Shown: positions 1 to 9,071 of the stretch, piece by piece
Layout: every line of letters starts with the position of its first letter
Position numbering within the stretch: the stretch's first letter is position 1
Assembly (NCBI RefSeq): GCF_039538005.1
Contig: NZ_BAABBO010000001.1
Coordinates: forward strand, 434,001-498,000
Length of the DNA stretch: 64,000 bases
From: Allohahella marinimesophila
GTDB lineage: Bacteria > Pseudomonadota > Gammaproteobacteria > Pseudomonadales > Oleiphilaceae
Direction: 5' to 3'
Made by a program: the position numbers and the translations under genes
The notes under the pieces: model-generated
Told to the model about the DNA's origin: nothing
Database searches by the model: none
The model's input: the letters and a program-made list of their open reading frames with translations, nothing else

Positions 1-219
1 GTTGGCGTTGCGTATCAGCGTCAGTGCCAGAACCGGATCATTCTGAACGTGCGCAGCCATTTGGGCGAAGGACAACTCCTTTTCCTTCAGGGCAAGATGC
101 AGCAGGCGCCCTGAATGAGTGACCGCTGGAAGCGGTCGTTCGAGCATCGATGCCACAGTCTGCGCCAGTTCTGCAGCCATGAGGGCCTCGTCGTCAGACT
201 CCAGTTCAGGGTGTTCCAC
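1..219 (-). CDS. HDOD-domain protein, N-terminal fragment
   Basis: Reading the minus strand from a GTG at 219 gives 73 codons that run off the left edge of the window. An AAGGA Shine-Dalgarno lies seven bases before the GTG, which decides the start. The protein contains the stretch AQMAAHVQNDPVLALTLIRN, which matches the conserved HDOD helix pattern (a DPxLxxxLLxxAN-type motif) about 50 residues in. HDOD proteins are usually signalling or regulatory proteins, often linked to motility, stress or c-di-GMP networks. Most of the protein lies outside the window, so any partner domain (GGDEF, EAL, receiver) is unknown. It diverges from motA, with about 100 bases between the two starts. Confidence 0.6.
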   Translation of the reverse strand, partial: MEHPELESDDEALMAAELAQTVASMLERPLPAVTHSGRLLHLALKEKELSFAQMAAHVQNDPVLALTLIRNAN

Positions 220-320
220 CTCAGTGTCCTTCAGGTACAACTCTCCTGACAGTTGTGTATTAAGCGATCATCTACTTAACTTGTTCTTATCCAAGCATAT
301 CCCAACCTGACAAATTTGCC

Positions 321-1172
321 ATGTTGCTTCTGATCGGTTCGATAGTTGTTCTTGCCAGTGTTCTCGGGGGCTACGTGCTTTCCCACGGGGAGCTGGCAGC
401 CCTGTGGCAGCCGTTTGAGCTGGTGATCATCTTTGGCGCGGCCCTGGGCGCGTTCATGATCGCCAATTCCGCCAAGACAATGAAGACTGTTGGTGCCTCG
501 ATCAAGACGGTCATTGTTGGCAGCCGCTTCAACCGGCAGCTCTACCTCGACCTGCTGACCCTGCTGTTCGAACTCTTCGACAAGTCACGCAAGGCCGGTA
601 TCATGGCCATCGAAGCCGATGTCGATGAGCCTGACGACAGTGATCTGTTCAACAAATATCCTTCGATCCAGAGCCAGCCGAAGCTGCGGGATTTCATCTG
701 CGACTATTTCCGCATCGTCGCGTCCGGGAATATGGCGGCCCATGAACTCGAGGGGCTCATCGATATGGAGATCGGCACCAGACAGCACGAACTGGAGAAA
801 CCAGGGGACGCTGTCCATGCCATTGCTGATGGCTTGCCAGGCTTCGGCATTGTTGCCGCCGTTCTCGGCATCGTTATTACCATGAAGTCGCTGGGCGGTC
901 CGCCTGAGGAGCTTGGTCTCCACGTCGCGGCAGCACTGGTAGGCACGTTCATCGGTATTCTTGCGGCCTATGGATTCGTCGGCCCACTCTCCGGTGCCAT
1001 ACACTCTCTGGCAGATGCAGAGATCAAGGCTTACGAGTGCACCAAGATGAGCATTCTGGCCTTTCTCGGTGGCCAGGCTCCGCAGATCGCTATCGAATTT
1101 GGGCGTAAAACACTCGACTCCGGTGTCCGGCCAAGCTTTCAGGAATTGAACGACCACGTCAAAGCCAGATGA
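321..1172 (+). CDS. motA: Flagellar motor stator protein MotA
   Basis: A 283-residue inner-membrane protein of the MotA/ExbB proton-channel family. It forms the stator ring with MotB and couples proton flow to flagellar rotation. Four membrane segments can be placed: two near the N-terminus (about 1-20 and 30-50) and two near 170-195 and 200-225. The conserved proline-glycine region GLPGFGIVAAVLGIVITM is present, and the long cytoplasmic loop between segments 2 and 3 is rich in charged residues, as expected for the FliG-contacting loop. The length equals the 280-295 residues typical of E. coli-type MotA. It overlaps motB by four bases (ATGA), so the two are translationally coupled. The Shine-Dalgarno at this start is weak. 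A second, MotC-type stator lies at 42.6 kb. Confidence 0.95.
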   Translation: MLLLIGSIVVLASVLGGYVLSHGELAALWQPFELVIIFGAALGAFMIANSAKTMKTVGASIKTVIVGSRFNRQLYLDLLTLLFELFDKSRKAGIMAIEADVDEPDDSDLFNKYPSIQSQPKLRDFICDYFRIVASGNMAAHELEGLIDMEIGTRQHELEKPGDAVHAIADGLPGFGIVAAVLGIVITMKSLGGPPEELGLHVAAALVGTFIGILAAYGFVGPLSGAIHSLADAEIKAYECTKMSILAFLGGQAPQIAIEFGRKTLDSGVRPSFQELNDHVKAR

Positions 1173-2230
1173 AAACGCTGAATCAGGCCCAGCCGATTAT
1201 CGTTCGGCGAATCGTCAAGAAAGGCAAGCCGCACGGTGGTGCCTGGAAGGTGGCCTTCGCCGACTTTGCAGTCGCGATGATGGCTTTTTTTCTGGTGCTC
1301 TGGCTCAGCCAGTCGGCGACTACGGAAGAAAAACAGGCGATCGCCGGTTACTTTGAGGATCCAATCGGCTTCACAGAGGGGGGTAGTCCTTCGGTCATTG
1401 ATCTCGGTGGGGCTGTCTCGATAAAAGTCGTCGATGACCCCGACTCCATTCCCATCAGCCAGCCTGAAATCAAGCTCGAGGAAAGCCAGGCCCAGGACAT
1501 CGTAGATCAGGTGGAGCAACGCAAGCTGCGCTCTTTGATGAATGTGATTCTCGAGCAGATTGAGCGTAGCCCGACCCTCCGCGAATACCGTGACCAACTC
1601 AAACTGGATATCACCGATGAAGGCCTGCGCATTCAGATTGTCGACAAGCAGGGCAGGCCGATGTTCGATACCGGCTCCGCTGAACTGAAAGAGTATTCGC
1701 GCGAAATCATCAACGAACTGGCGCCAACGATTTCCCGGGTGGACAACAAGCTTGTCGTCTCCGGTCACACTGATGCGAGACCCTTTCCAGGCTTTGCGGG
1801 TTACTCAAACTGGGAATTGTCGTCAGACCGGGCCAATGCCGCTCGCCGGGCGCTTGTCGAGGGAGGGCTCCCGGAAGATCACATTTCAAGAGTGGTAGGC
1901 CTGGCATCGTCCTCGCTGTACGACAGTTCGGAACCATTCAACCCCATCAATCGTCGCATCACGATTCTCGTGCTCAACAGGCGCGCCGCGCTGATCATGG
2001 AAGATGCCGAGCAGGTCAATCCAGGTGAGGACCAGATCGTTCCCGCCCCGGTGCGAGTGCCGCCGCCGGTTGCAAAACCCGACAGCGTCGATAGTGCCGC
2101 CGCACGATCGATGGACGACATCATGCAGAAACTGGATGAGCGTGGAGTCACTCGGGAAGAACCAGAGCAGGTACCGGCGGACGCCAAGCCAGCACCAGCA
2201 AAACCTGCGGCAGATAATCTAGTCTGGTAA
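1169..2230 (+). CDS. motB: Flagellar motor stator protein MotB
   Basis: A 353-residue partner of MotA that anchors the stator to peptidoglycan. It has a short cytoplasmic N-terminus and a single membrane helix (about residues 28-48). The proton-carrying aspartate falls at residue 32 in WKVAFADFAVAMMAFFLVLW, the same number as in E. coli MotB. An OmpA-like peptidoglycan-binding domain follows at roughly 175-275, with VSGHTDARPF and the closing NRRITI motif. The C-terminal 75 residues are proline/alanine-rich and probably disordered. The start overlaps the motA stop by ATGA. The gene ends 32 bases before the convergent rsgA stop. Confidence 0.95.
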   Translation: MKTLNQAQPIIVRRIVKKGKPHGGAWKVAFADFAVAMMAFFLVLWLSQSATTEEKQAIAGYFEDPIGFTEGGSPSVIDLGGAVSIKVVDDPDSIPISQPEIKLEESQAQDIVDQVEQRKLRSLMNVILEQIERSPTLREYRDQLKLDITDEGLRIQIVDKQGRPMFDTGSAELKEYSREIINELAPTISRVDNKLVVSGHTDARPFPGFAGYSNWELSSDRANAARRALVEGGLPEDHISRVVGLASSSLYDSSEPFNPINRRITILVLNRRAALIMEDAEQVNPGEDQIVPAPVRVPPPVAKPDSVDSAAARSMDDIMQKLDERGVTREEPEQVPADAKPAPAKPAADNLVW

Positions 2231-2262
2231 GGCTGAGTTATAGAATGAGCCGCCGCTCGCTG

Positions 2263-3345
2263 TCAGACCTCGGTACGAATCTCGAACATATCGAGTGAGT
2301 CGGCGGTCGCGCGATAGCTCTGCCAGCGACGCGGGTCGATATGGCCTTCCTCGAGGGCCAGCAGTATGGCGCAGTCAGGCTCGTGGGTATGACTGCAGTC
2401 ACTGAAACGACATTGGCCGAGAAAGGGGCGGAACTCAACGAAGCCATGCGTGAGATCGGCCTGTTCAAGATGCCAGAGACCAAACTCACGAACCCCTGGC
2501 GAGTCGATGAGAAAGCCATCTCCTGCTTTCAGGCGATAGAGGCGGGCAGCTGTCGTGGTATGCCGACCTTTGACGACAGCCTCTGATAGCGCACCTATCG
2601 CAATCTCGCTGGCCTCCTGGTCATCGATCAGCAGTTTTGCCAGGGCACTCTTGCCCACGCCGGATTGGCCGCAGAGAATCGCCGTTGTGCCATCGAGCAA
2701 CTCCAGCAATTCACCCGTCCCGGTTTCAGACTTGGCGGACACCAGGATGCAGTCGTAGCCCAAGGAGGTATACAGCTCGCGCATTTCATGCACACGTGAC
2801 GACGGATCGTTGGCGACCAGATCGGCCTTGTTGAATATGATCAATGGCGCAGCGCCAGACAGTTCGGCGGCCACGATATAGCGGTCGGTGAGGTTAAAGT
2901 GTGGCTCGGGCAAGGGCGCGACAACGACACAGATCCTGTCCACATTAGCAGCGACTGGCTTGAGACGTCCGAACTTGTCCGGTCTCGATAGCAGGCTTCG
3001 ACGATCCATGAGCGCACTCACCACGCCGGTAAGTTTCTCGGTGGCTGGCTTGCGTTCGATCTGGAACACCACCCGATCGCCTGCGACTACGGGGGGGAGG
3101 TTACTGCGGGCATGACAGCGATACATGCGCGAGATGTCGAGCACCGGATGCTCCACGCCATCGCTATCGGATTCAAGCTCGGCGACGAGCAGCTTCTGGC
3201 CATGATTACTCACGATAAGCCCTTCCCGTGGCTCCTCGAGACTGTCATCGCTGACCCTGTCACCTTTACTCTGCAGGTTGCCGTGCTGCTGCTGGCGCCC
3301 ATCAATGCGGCGCTTCTGCTGTACTGTCAGTCTACGTTTCGACAA
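2263..3345 (-). CDS. rsgA: Small ribosomal subunit biogenesis GTPase RsgA
   Basis: A circularly permuted GTPase that assists late maturation of the 30S subunit. Visible parts are an N-terminal OB-fold (about 40-110), the permuted G motifs (G4 FNKADLV, then the P-loop GQSGVGKS, then the DSPG switch) and a C-terminal zinc knuckle (CRFSDCSHTHEPDC). I place the start at a TTG at 3345, preceded six bases upstream by GGAG. The resulting N-terminus MSKRRLTVQQKRR aligns with E. coli MSKNKLSKGQQRR. An in-frame ATG at 3417 would add 24 residues with no family counterpart. The 360-residue length is normal. It is divergent from orn, as in many gammaproteobacteria. Confidence 0.93.
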   Translation of the reverse strand: MSKRRLTVQQKRRIDGRQQQHGNLQSKGDRVSDDSLEEPREGLIVSNHGQKLLVAELESDSDGVEHPVLDISRMYRCHARSNLPPVVAGDRVVFQIERKPATEKLTGVVSALMDRRSLLSRPDKFGRLKPVAANVDRICVVVAPLPEPHFNLTDRYIVAAELSGAAPLIIFNKADLVANDPSSRVHEMRELYTSLGYDCILVSAKSETGTGELLELLDGTTAILCGQSGVGKSALAKLLIDDQEASEIAIGALSEAVVKGRHTTTAARLYRLKAGDGFLIDSPGVREFGLWHLEQADLTHGFVEFRPFLGQCRFSDCSHTHEPDCAILLALEEGHIDPRRWQSYRATADSLDMFEIRTEV

Positions 3346-3493
3346 ATCACACTCCGGGTCGCTAGCATTACTCCCAGTCACACCAAGCGGGTTGGCATTC
3401 CTGTCGATTGCAGCCACTATACCCCAATCAGTGAAAGCGTTGTGAAAGCGCTTATCGACTACAGATCAATTTTTTCCTATCAGGGGCAAGCGT

Positions 3494-4075
3494 ATGGCAA
3501 AGGAACAGGCGGCACAGGGCAAGAGTGGTGAAAAGCTGCTGGTGTGGATCGATCTGGAAATGACAGGGCTCGACCCCGCTAATGACCGGATCATTGAAAT
3601 GGCGGCCATCGTTACCAACTCACGGCTGGAGATTATCGAGGAAAGTGAGGTCCTGGTCGTGCATCAGAGTGATGCCATCCTTGATGGCATGGATGAATGG
3701 TGCCAGCGTACCCATGGTCAGAACGGGCTTACTGAGCGAGTACGCAAGAGTCGCCTCACCGAAACCGCAGCGGAACAGGCGATGATCGAATTCATGTCAC
3801 GTCACGTCGAAAAAGGTGGCTCGCCGATGTGTGGAAACAGCATCTGTCAGGACCGGCGTTTTCTAGCCAACTATATGCCGGCGCTTGAAGATTACTTTCA
3901 CTATCGCAATCTTGACGTCAGCACGCTCAAGGAACTGGCCAGCCGCTGGCGCCCCGACATACTCAAAGGCTTCACAAAACGGAATACCCATGCGGCCCTC
4001 GACGACATCCGCGAGTCGATTGCCGAGTTGGCCTGGTATCGGGAACACTTTATCAGGCTGGACTTTGCTGACTGA
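3494..4075 (+). CDS. orn: Oligoribonuclease
   Basis: A 193-residue DEDDh-type 3'-5' exonuclease. It degrades two- to five-base RNA and the c-di-GMP breakdown product pGpG, and is essential in many gammaproteobacteria. The catalytic motifs are all present: WIDLEMTGLD (Asp and Glu of ExoI), the ExoII aspartate in GNSICQDRRF, and NTHAALDDIRES carrying the catalytic His and last Asp. The N-terminus is about ten residues longer than the E. coli protein. Its 3' end overlaps the convergent queG by 23 bases. Cleavage of pGpG ties this gene functionally to the diguanylate cyclase at 27.6 kb, although the genes are not adjacent. Confidence 0.95.
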   Translation: MAKEQAAQGKSGEKLLVWIDLEMTGLDPANDRIIEMAAIVTNSRLEIIEESEVLVVHQSDAILDGMDEWCQRTHGQNGLTERVRKSRLTETAAEQAMIEFMSRHVEKGGSPMCGNSICQDRRFLANYMPALEDYFHYRNLDVSTLKELASRWRPDILKGFTKRNTHAALDDIRESIAELAWYREHFIRLDFAD

Positions 4076-5186
4076 GCGCCCAGCGAACGTGTTCACGCAC
4101 GACAGCCGACTCGCTGTCCAGTCGTGCCAGAAGGGCGGCGCGAATGGCTTCACCGTCAATTGTCGGCTCTGACTTGCGGGGTACGCCGCGTCCCGCCAGT
4201 GCATTGCCAAGGCCGATCGCGAGGTTCCTCAGCCAGCTTTCGTAGCCTGTTCGCCTGATCGCTGAACCCTCTGTCTGCTTGAGGAACACCTCCTCGGACC
4301 AACCGAAGAGTTCAATCATCTTTCGGTCGCTGATCTGCTGGCGCGGATGAAAGTCTGCCTCGTCGGTAAAACGGGCAAACTTGTTCCAGGGGCAGATGGC
4401 CTGACAGTCATCGCAGCCAAACACGCGATTACCCATGAGCGGCCGCAACGACTCATCGATACTGCCACGATGCTCGATGGTGAGATAGGAAATACATCGG
4501 CGGGCATCGAGAACACCGGGCTCGGGAAAGGCCGAAGTCGGGCAGATATCGAGACAGGCACGGCAGCTACCACAGTGTTTTTCGGTAAATGGCTTGTCGG
4601 CGGGTAATGGCAGGCTGGTGAATAGCTCGCCAAGGAAGAAATGTGAGCCCGCAGACGGGTTGATCAGCATGGTGTTCTTGCCAATCCAGCCGAGCCCGGC
4701 CTGTTGTGCGACACCGCGTTCGAGTACGGGGGCGCTATCGACGAACGGCCGCATGTCGTGACTGCCAGCAAATTCACGTATGCGCTCGCCAAGCTTCTTC
4801 AGACGGGAACGCATCAGCTTGTGGTAATCCCGTCCAAGCGCATAGCTCGCCACATAGGCGGTGTCCCCGTCATCAAGAGCGCTCGAGAGGCCTTTCCTGG
4901 GTCGACTGGCTGGCCAGAAATCCATTCGTACCGAGATGATGCTGGCTGCGTTTTCGAACAGGGTTTCTGGCGCGGCTCGCATTGCAGCCCGCTCAGCCAT
5001 GTAAGACATCTGCCCGTGATAACCCTTGTCGAGCCAGCGTCGAAGTGCTTGAGGATGCTCGCCCAGACTAATGTCGGAAACACCAAGTTGTTGAAAACCC
5101 AGCTCATTGGCCCAGACATCAAGCAGTTTGCGCAATTCATGCATGAGACGAGGGTTGGCAGGGCTTGCCCCGCTATTGTCAGTCAT
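4053..5186 (-). CDS. queG: Epoxyqueuosine reductase QueG
   Basis: A 377-residue cobalamin- and iron-sulfur-dependent enzyme for the last step of queuosine synthesis in tRNA, reducing epoxyqueuosine to queuosine. Two [4Fe-4S] motifs are visible near residues 190-250: CGSCRACLDICP and CDDCQAICPW. The C-terminal part has the HEAT-like helical region expected for tRNA binding. The length matches the family (about 370-380). The gene faces orn, with a 23-base overlap of coding 3' ends, and is divergent from nnr. The orn-queG-nnr-tsaE-amiB order is the E. coli yjeS-yjeF-yjeE-amiB arrangement. Confidence 0.95.
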   Translation of the reverse strand: MTDNSGASPANPRLMHELRKLLDVWANELGFQQLGVSDISLGEHPQALRRWLDKGYHGQMSYMAERAAMRAAPETLFENAASIISVRMDFWPASRPRKGLSSALDDGDTAYVASYALGRDYHKLMRSRLKKLGERIREFAGSHDMRPFVDSAPVLERGVAQQAGLGWIGKNTMLINPSAGSHFFLGELFTSLPLPADKPFTEKHCGSCRACLDICPTSAFPEPGVLDARRCISYLTIEHRGSIDESLRPLMGNRVFGCDDCQAICPWNKFARFTDEADFHPRQQISDRKMIELFGWSEEVFLKQTEGSAIRRTGYESWLRNLAIGLGNALAGRGVPRKSEPTIDGEAIRAALLARLDSESAVVREHVRWALSQQSPA

Positions 5187-5220
5187 CTGGTTGTATTCTG
5201 TACTTTCTCTTGGGCTTTGT

Positions 5221-5239
5221 TATGCTTTACATAAGCATA
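5221..5239. repeat. Inverted repeat between queG and nnr
   Basis: A perfect seven-base inverted repeat, TATGCTT and AAGCATA with a five-base spacer. It sits in the 85-base (or 115-base, with the later nnr start) interval between the divergent queG and nnr starts. It could be an operator or simply overlapping -10 elements for the two promoters. No family of regulator can be assigned from the sequence. Confidence 0.3.
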
Positions 5240-5301
5240 GCGGTTTATATTCATGTCGTTTCTGACTTGAAATGTATGACTGGGCACATATAAGAGCATC
5301 C

Positions 5302-6891
5302 ATGAAAATCTATAGTCGGGCAAATTCAGCTGGTCGATCTTTCGGCCAGCCCTTACCAGTGTACGGAATCGCGCAGCTGCGCGACATCGATGCCCGGCTG
5401 TGCGAGCAACATGGTGACTTCGCCCTGATGCAAATGGCAGCGAGGGCCGCCTTCCGCTTGCTTCGCAAGCGTTGGCCGGATTGCAAGCGTCTCAGTATCG
5501 TTGTCGGTGGCGGTAACAATGGCGGCGACGGACTGGTAATGGCTCGACTGGCGCTTCAGCATGGACTGTCGGTACAGCTGGTATACGGCCTTGATGTCGA
5601 TAGCCTGAATGACGCCCACGCTGAGCTACGTGAGCGTAGTGAAGCGTTCCGCGATCTGCAGAGTAACCTCCAGGGCGAAGGGCATGTCGCCGACTTCGAG
5701 GAAGTGCTGTTCAAGAAACAGGCACCGCCAGAACTGAGTGGAGAGCTCATTGTCGATGCGCTCTTCGGTATCGGCCTGACAGGCGAGCTCAGATCACCAG
5801 GTCCTGAGATCATCAAACTGATCAACGATAGCGACAAACCAGTGTTCGCGGTTGATTGTCCTTCGGGCCTTGACTGCGAACTCGGCAGCGTAGTGGATGC
5901 GGCTGTGTGTGCGGATCTCACCTGCACCTTCATAGCTCTGAAAAAAGGGCTGGTGACCCATCAGGCGGCGGGATTCGTGGGCGAATTACATCTCGAGCCT
6001 CTAGGGTTCGAAGCAGAGACTGACGCCGACGCCACGGATGTCATGCTCGTGGGTCGGGGTGAGGCGCTAGCCTATCTGGCTCAGCGTTCACCGGTGTCGC
6101 ACAAGGGTAATTTCGGAAAGGTGCTCTGCGCGGGTGGCGACGAAGGCATGGGTGGCGCCATTTTGCTGGCCGCTGAAAGCTGCTCACGCGGCGGCGCTGG
6201 TGTCGTCATGAGCGCGACACGAAGTGCTCATGTGACGGCCGGGCTGACCCGATCGCCCGAAATCATGTGGCGCGGCGTCGAGAACCGATCAGAGCTCAGT
6301 GAATTGCTCGAAGTCGCCACGGCTGTGGCGATTGGTCCCGGACTTGGCCGTCAGCCGTGGGGGCAGATGTGCTGGCAAACCGTGCTCGGCATGGTCCAGA
6401 ACAGGGCGGTACCCTGCGTGGTCGATGCCGACGCCCTTAATCTGTTGGCAAAGGAACCTCGGAGGCTTGGGTCCAGGTTCTGTCTTACGCCGCATCCTGG
6501 GGAAGCAGCCACCTTGATGAATGCGGTAGATTCGGACACGACTTCAACTGCAGCCAGCATCAACGCCGATCGCTTTGAGTCCGTAAGCCGCCTGAGCCGG
6601 GCCTACGGCTGCTGTGTGCTGCTCAAGGGCGCAGGCGGTCTGGTGGCTTGGCCTGATGATGACAGCGACCGTATCAGAGTCGCTGTGGTGGCCTCGGCGC
6701 ATCCAGCGCTGGCCAGCGGGGGCATGGGTGATGTGCTGACAGGTCTCCTTGTGGCGCAAATGGCGCAGGGCCTGCCAGCCTGGCAGGCCGCAGTACGGGC
6801 ATTACATCTTCAGCTTGAAGCCGTCGAAGCGCTGCAGGCGCAAACTCACGAGGCAGCTGTCACTGCGAGTCGAGTGGTGCAGGCTTTATGA
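5302..6891 (+). CDS. nnr: Bifunctional NAD(P)H-hydrate epimerase / ADP-dependent dehydratase
   Basis: A 529-residue metabolite-repair enzyme that restores NADH and NADPH damaged by hydration. The N-terminal epimerase half (YjeF_N, about 20-225) has the GGGNNGGDGLVMARLAL motif. The C-terminal carbohydrate-kinase-like half (about 245-525) has GPGLG, the HPGE motif and the glycine-rich ASGGMGDVLTG catalytic loop. I use the ATG at 5302, which leaves about the same leader as E. coli YjeF. An upstream in-frame ATG at 5272 is also possible, and neither has a strong Shine-Dalgarno. The stop overlaps the tsaE start by four bases (ATGA). Confidence 0.93.
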   Translation: MKIYSRANSAGRSFGQPLPVYGIAQLRDIDARLCEQHGDFALMQMAARAAFRLLRKRWPDCKRLSIVVGGGNNGGDGLVMARLALQHGLSVQLVYGLDVDSLNDAHAELRERSEAFRDLQSNLQGEGHVADFEEVLFKKQAPPELSGELIVDALFGIGLTGELRSPGPEIIKLINDSDKPVFAVDCPSGLDCELGSVVDAAVCADLTCTFIALKKGLVTHQAAGFVGELHLEPLGFEAETDADATDVMLVGRGEALAYLAQRSPVSHKGNFGKVLCAGGDEGMGGAILLAAESCSRGGAGVVMSATRSAHVTAGLTRSPEIMWRGVENRSELSELLEVATAVAIGPGLGRQPWGQMCWQTVLGMVQNRAVPCVVDADALNLLAKEPRRLGSRFCLTPHPGEAATLMNAVDSDTTSTAASINADRFESVSRLSRAYGCCVLLKGAGGLVAWPDDDSDRIRVAVVASAHPALASGGMGDVLTGLLVAQMAQGLPAWQAAVRALHLQLEAVEALQAQTHEAAVTASRVVQAL

Positions 6892-7418
6892 TGGCGAATA
6901 TAACAACGCTGGCAGCACTCGACACGTTTGCGGCTGTCTGTGCCGAAAAGTTTCAGACCAGGATGAGTCAGACCGGTCTGCTGACCGTCTATCTCAAAGG
7001 AGACCTCGGCAGTGGCAAGACGACCTTCTCCCAGCATTTGCTGTGGCATCTCGGCTTCAGCGGGAAGGTCAAAAGCCCAACCTACACTCTGGTGGAGACC
7101 TATGAGATGACGAGCAGCAGCATCAATCATTTCGATCTTTACCGACTGGATGATCCTGAGGAACTCGAGTATATGGGTATCAGGGACTACTTCGTGGTGC
7201 CAACACGGAACTCGGAATTTGGCGAGATTCAGCCACCTCAGCTGAACATCGTTGAATGGCCGGAACGAGGTGAACACGTGCTGCCGCAAGCTGACCTCAG
7301 CCTCTACTTCAGTTTCGATGGCAGCCATCGCACTGTTACATTGGTCGAGGCGACTGATACACTGGCCTTCGATATTGCACAAACCTTACAGGAACACACT
7401 GATGTCGCCATTCAATAG
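6888..7418 (+). CDS. tsaE: tRNA threonylcarbamoyladenosine synthesis ATPase TsaE
   Basis: A 176-residue P-loop ATPase that works with TsaB and TsaD to make t6A in ANN-decoding tRNAs. The Walker A motif GDLGSGKTT lies near residues 38-46. KSPTYTLVETYE and HFDLYRLDDPEELEYMGIRDY follow, both typical of TsaE. The C-terminus is somewhat longer than the roughly 155 residues of E. coli YjeE. It is coupled to nnr by an overlapping ATGATG and overlaps the start of the amidase gene that follows, so the three form one operon. Confidence 0.95.
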   Translation: MMANITTLAALDTFAAVCAEKFQTRMSQTGLLTVYLKGDLGSGKTTFSQHLLWHLGFSGKVKSPTYTLVETYEMTSSSINHFDLYRLDDPEELEYMGIRDYFVVPTRNSEFGEIQPPQLNIVEWPERGEHVLPQADLSLYFSFDGSHRTVTLVEATDTLAFDIAQTLQEHTDVAIQ

Positions 7419-8910
7419 GCATGCCGGGCGCAAGACGCATCGCTTTGAACGCATGTCGAACCGGTGCCTGGTCATACTGTTTTCGCTCGTTATCGTGTCG
7501 TTCAATGCAATGGCGGCCGAAGTCGAAAACATCAGAATTTGGGCGGGCAGCAGCGCCTCGAGAATCGTCCTCGACCTCGATTCTTCCACAGTGCATAACG
7601 TGTTTGAACTTCAGAAGCCTAGCCGGCTAGTGATCGATCTTGCCAACTCAAGGCTGAAGGTCGACCCGGAGTCACTCGACTTTACTGGCACACCAATCAA
7701 TAGTCTGCGCAGTGCTGTGCGAAGCAACAAGGACTTGCGCATCGTGCTGGAACTGAGCCATACCGCCAAGGCGCGGAGTTTCGTGCTGGGGCCCGAAGGA
7801 GAGTTCGGGCACCGGCTCGTTATCGATATTCCCCGCGCGGCTGACAAGGTCATTTCGACAGCTACACGAGAAGCTCGTGCACAGAATACCGTGGCGCGGC
7901 AGGGCGGCCTAGGCGACAGTTCTACCACCGCCGCAGCGCTCGAAGCGCCTGGGCTGGAAAAGCGGGATATCGTGGTGGTCATCGATCCGGGACATGGTGG
8001 CAAGGATCCTGGCGCAATCGGTTCAAACAGGGTGCGCGAGAAGGACGTCGTCCTGAAAATTTCACGTCAGTTGCAGCGGCTTCTCAATGACCAGCCTGGC
8101 TATACCGCCCAGTTGACGAGGAGCGACGACACATTTATTCCCTTGCGCACACGCACGGAGATTGCAAGACGGCATAATGCGGACATTCTGATTTCAGTGC
8201 ACGCCGATGCATTTAATGATCGCCGCGCCCACGGCGCATCGGTATATGCGTTGTCGAAAAGCGGTGCGACCAGTGAAACCGCCCGCTGGCTGGCTGCGAA
8301 GGAAAATTCGAGCGATCTGATCGGGGGTACCGGCAGTGTGACCCTTGGTGACAAGGACGCCATTCTGGCCGGTGTGCTGCTGGATCTTTCCATGACCGCC
8401 AGCATGAAGGCCAGCGTGCACGCAGGTGGCAATATACTCAAGTCGCTCGGTTCATTTGCAAAGCTGCACAAGCGGAGTGTTGAGCAGGCTGGCTTCGTCG
8501 TTCTGAAGAACCCGGATATTCCTTCACTGCTTGTCGAGACCGGGTTTATATCCAATCCAGCCGAATCCAGCCGCCTGAACACGCCGGCCTACCAGCAGAG
8601 AATCGCTGCAGCGATTGCGAAAGGTGTACATGACTATTTCTGGTCCACACCGCCGCCGGGCAGTCTCCTGGCATATCAGAAGAATCCCGCAGCTTTCATT
8701 GCCGCAGAACGGGCGCGTGAAACCGAGAGCATGCCATCAGGACGGTCGGGAAGCGCTCAGGCTTCGCTGACCCGTACGATTCGGCAGGGGGACACACTCA
8801 GCCGGATAGCCGTGGAAACCAATAGCAGTATCGAGGAACTGATGCGCCTGAACAAACTCAACAGTTCACGCTTACTGGTGGGGCAGGTGTTACAAATCCC
8901 ATCGTCCTGA
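7402..8910 (+). CDS. amiB: N-acetylmuramoyl-L-alanine amidase, AMIN-Amidase_3-LysM (AmiB type)
   Basis: A secreted zinc amidase that splits septal peptidoglycan during daughter-cell separation. A basic leader and hydrophobic segment end at about residue 35 (FNAMAA). An AMIN localisation domain follows (about 40-140), then the Amidase_3 domain (about 190-415) with VIDPGHGGKDPGA, SVHADAF and the catalytic LVETGFISN. A C-terminal LysM domain (about 455-500) starts with RQGDTLSRIA. I choose the ATG at 7402, just inside the end of tsaE; a later ATG at 7453 also leaves a signal peptide. A LysM tail is common outside enterics. Activation by an EnvC- or NlpD-like factor is expected from the family. 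Confidence 0.92.
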   Translation: MSPFNRHAGRKTHRFERMSNRCLVILFSLVIVSFNAMAAEVENIRIWAGSSASRIVLDLDSSTVHNVFELQKPSRLVIDLANSRLKVDPESLDFTGTPINSLRSAVRSNKDLRIVLELSHTAKARSFVLGPEGEFGHRLVIDIPRAADKVISTATREARAQNTVARQGGLGDSSTTAAALEAPGLEKRDIVVVIDPGHGGKDPGAIGSNRVREKDVVLKISRQLQRLLNDQPGYTAQLTRSDDTFIPLRTRTEIARRHNADILISVHADAFNDRRAHGASVYALSKSGATSETARWLAAKENSSDLIGGTGSVTLGDKDAILAGVLLDLSMTASMKASVHAGGNILKSLGSFAKLHKRSVEQAGFVVLKNPDIPSLLVETGFISNPAESSRLNTPAYQQRIAAAIAKGVHDYFWSTPPPGSLLAYQKNPAAFIAAERARETESMPSGRSGSAQASLTRTIRQGDTLSRIAVETNSSIEELMRLNKLNSSRLLVGQVLQIPSS

Positions 8911-8913
8911 TCG

Positions 8914-8949
8914 TGGCGCCGGCCAGAGCTTTTGGCCGGGACGGCGCCA
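8914..8949 (+). terminator. Possible terminator hairpin after the amidase gene
   Basis: The arms TGGCGCC-GGCCA and TGGCC-(GGGAC)-GGCGCCA form seven- and five-base-pair helices with a five-base bulge. No run of T follows, so intrinsic termination is uncertain. It could equally protect the mRNA 3' end. Confidence 0.4.
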
Positions 8950-9071
8950 GATCATCTAACCACTTGTTCATGTTTTCAGCTCAATGCTCGGGCGCTTGCC
9001 TCCATTTTGGGACTATATTGACTGTAGTCATCGGCCAAGCCATATCATTCAAATGGAACTAGACTATACAC

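Noticed and set aside
585..1157. A 190-codon open frame antisense to motA
   Set aside because: No Shine-Dalgarno or recognisable domain, and motA on the other strand is certain.
3112..3531. A 139-codon plus-strand frame across the 5' end of rsgA and the start of orn
   Set aside because: It is a shadow of rsgA; the translated product has no family features and the true orn start is at 3494.
7252..7401. A longer amidase start inside tsaE
   Set aside because: The extra 50 residues lie within the tsaE reading frame region, resemble no amidase leader and would bury the signal peptide.
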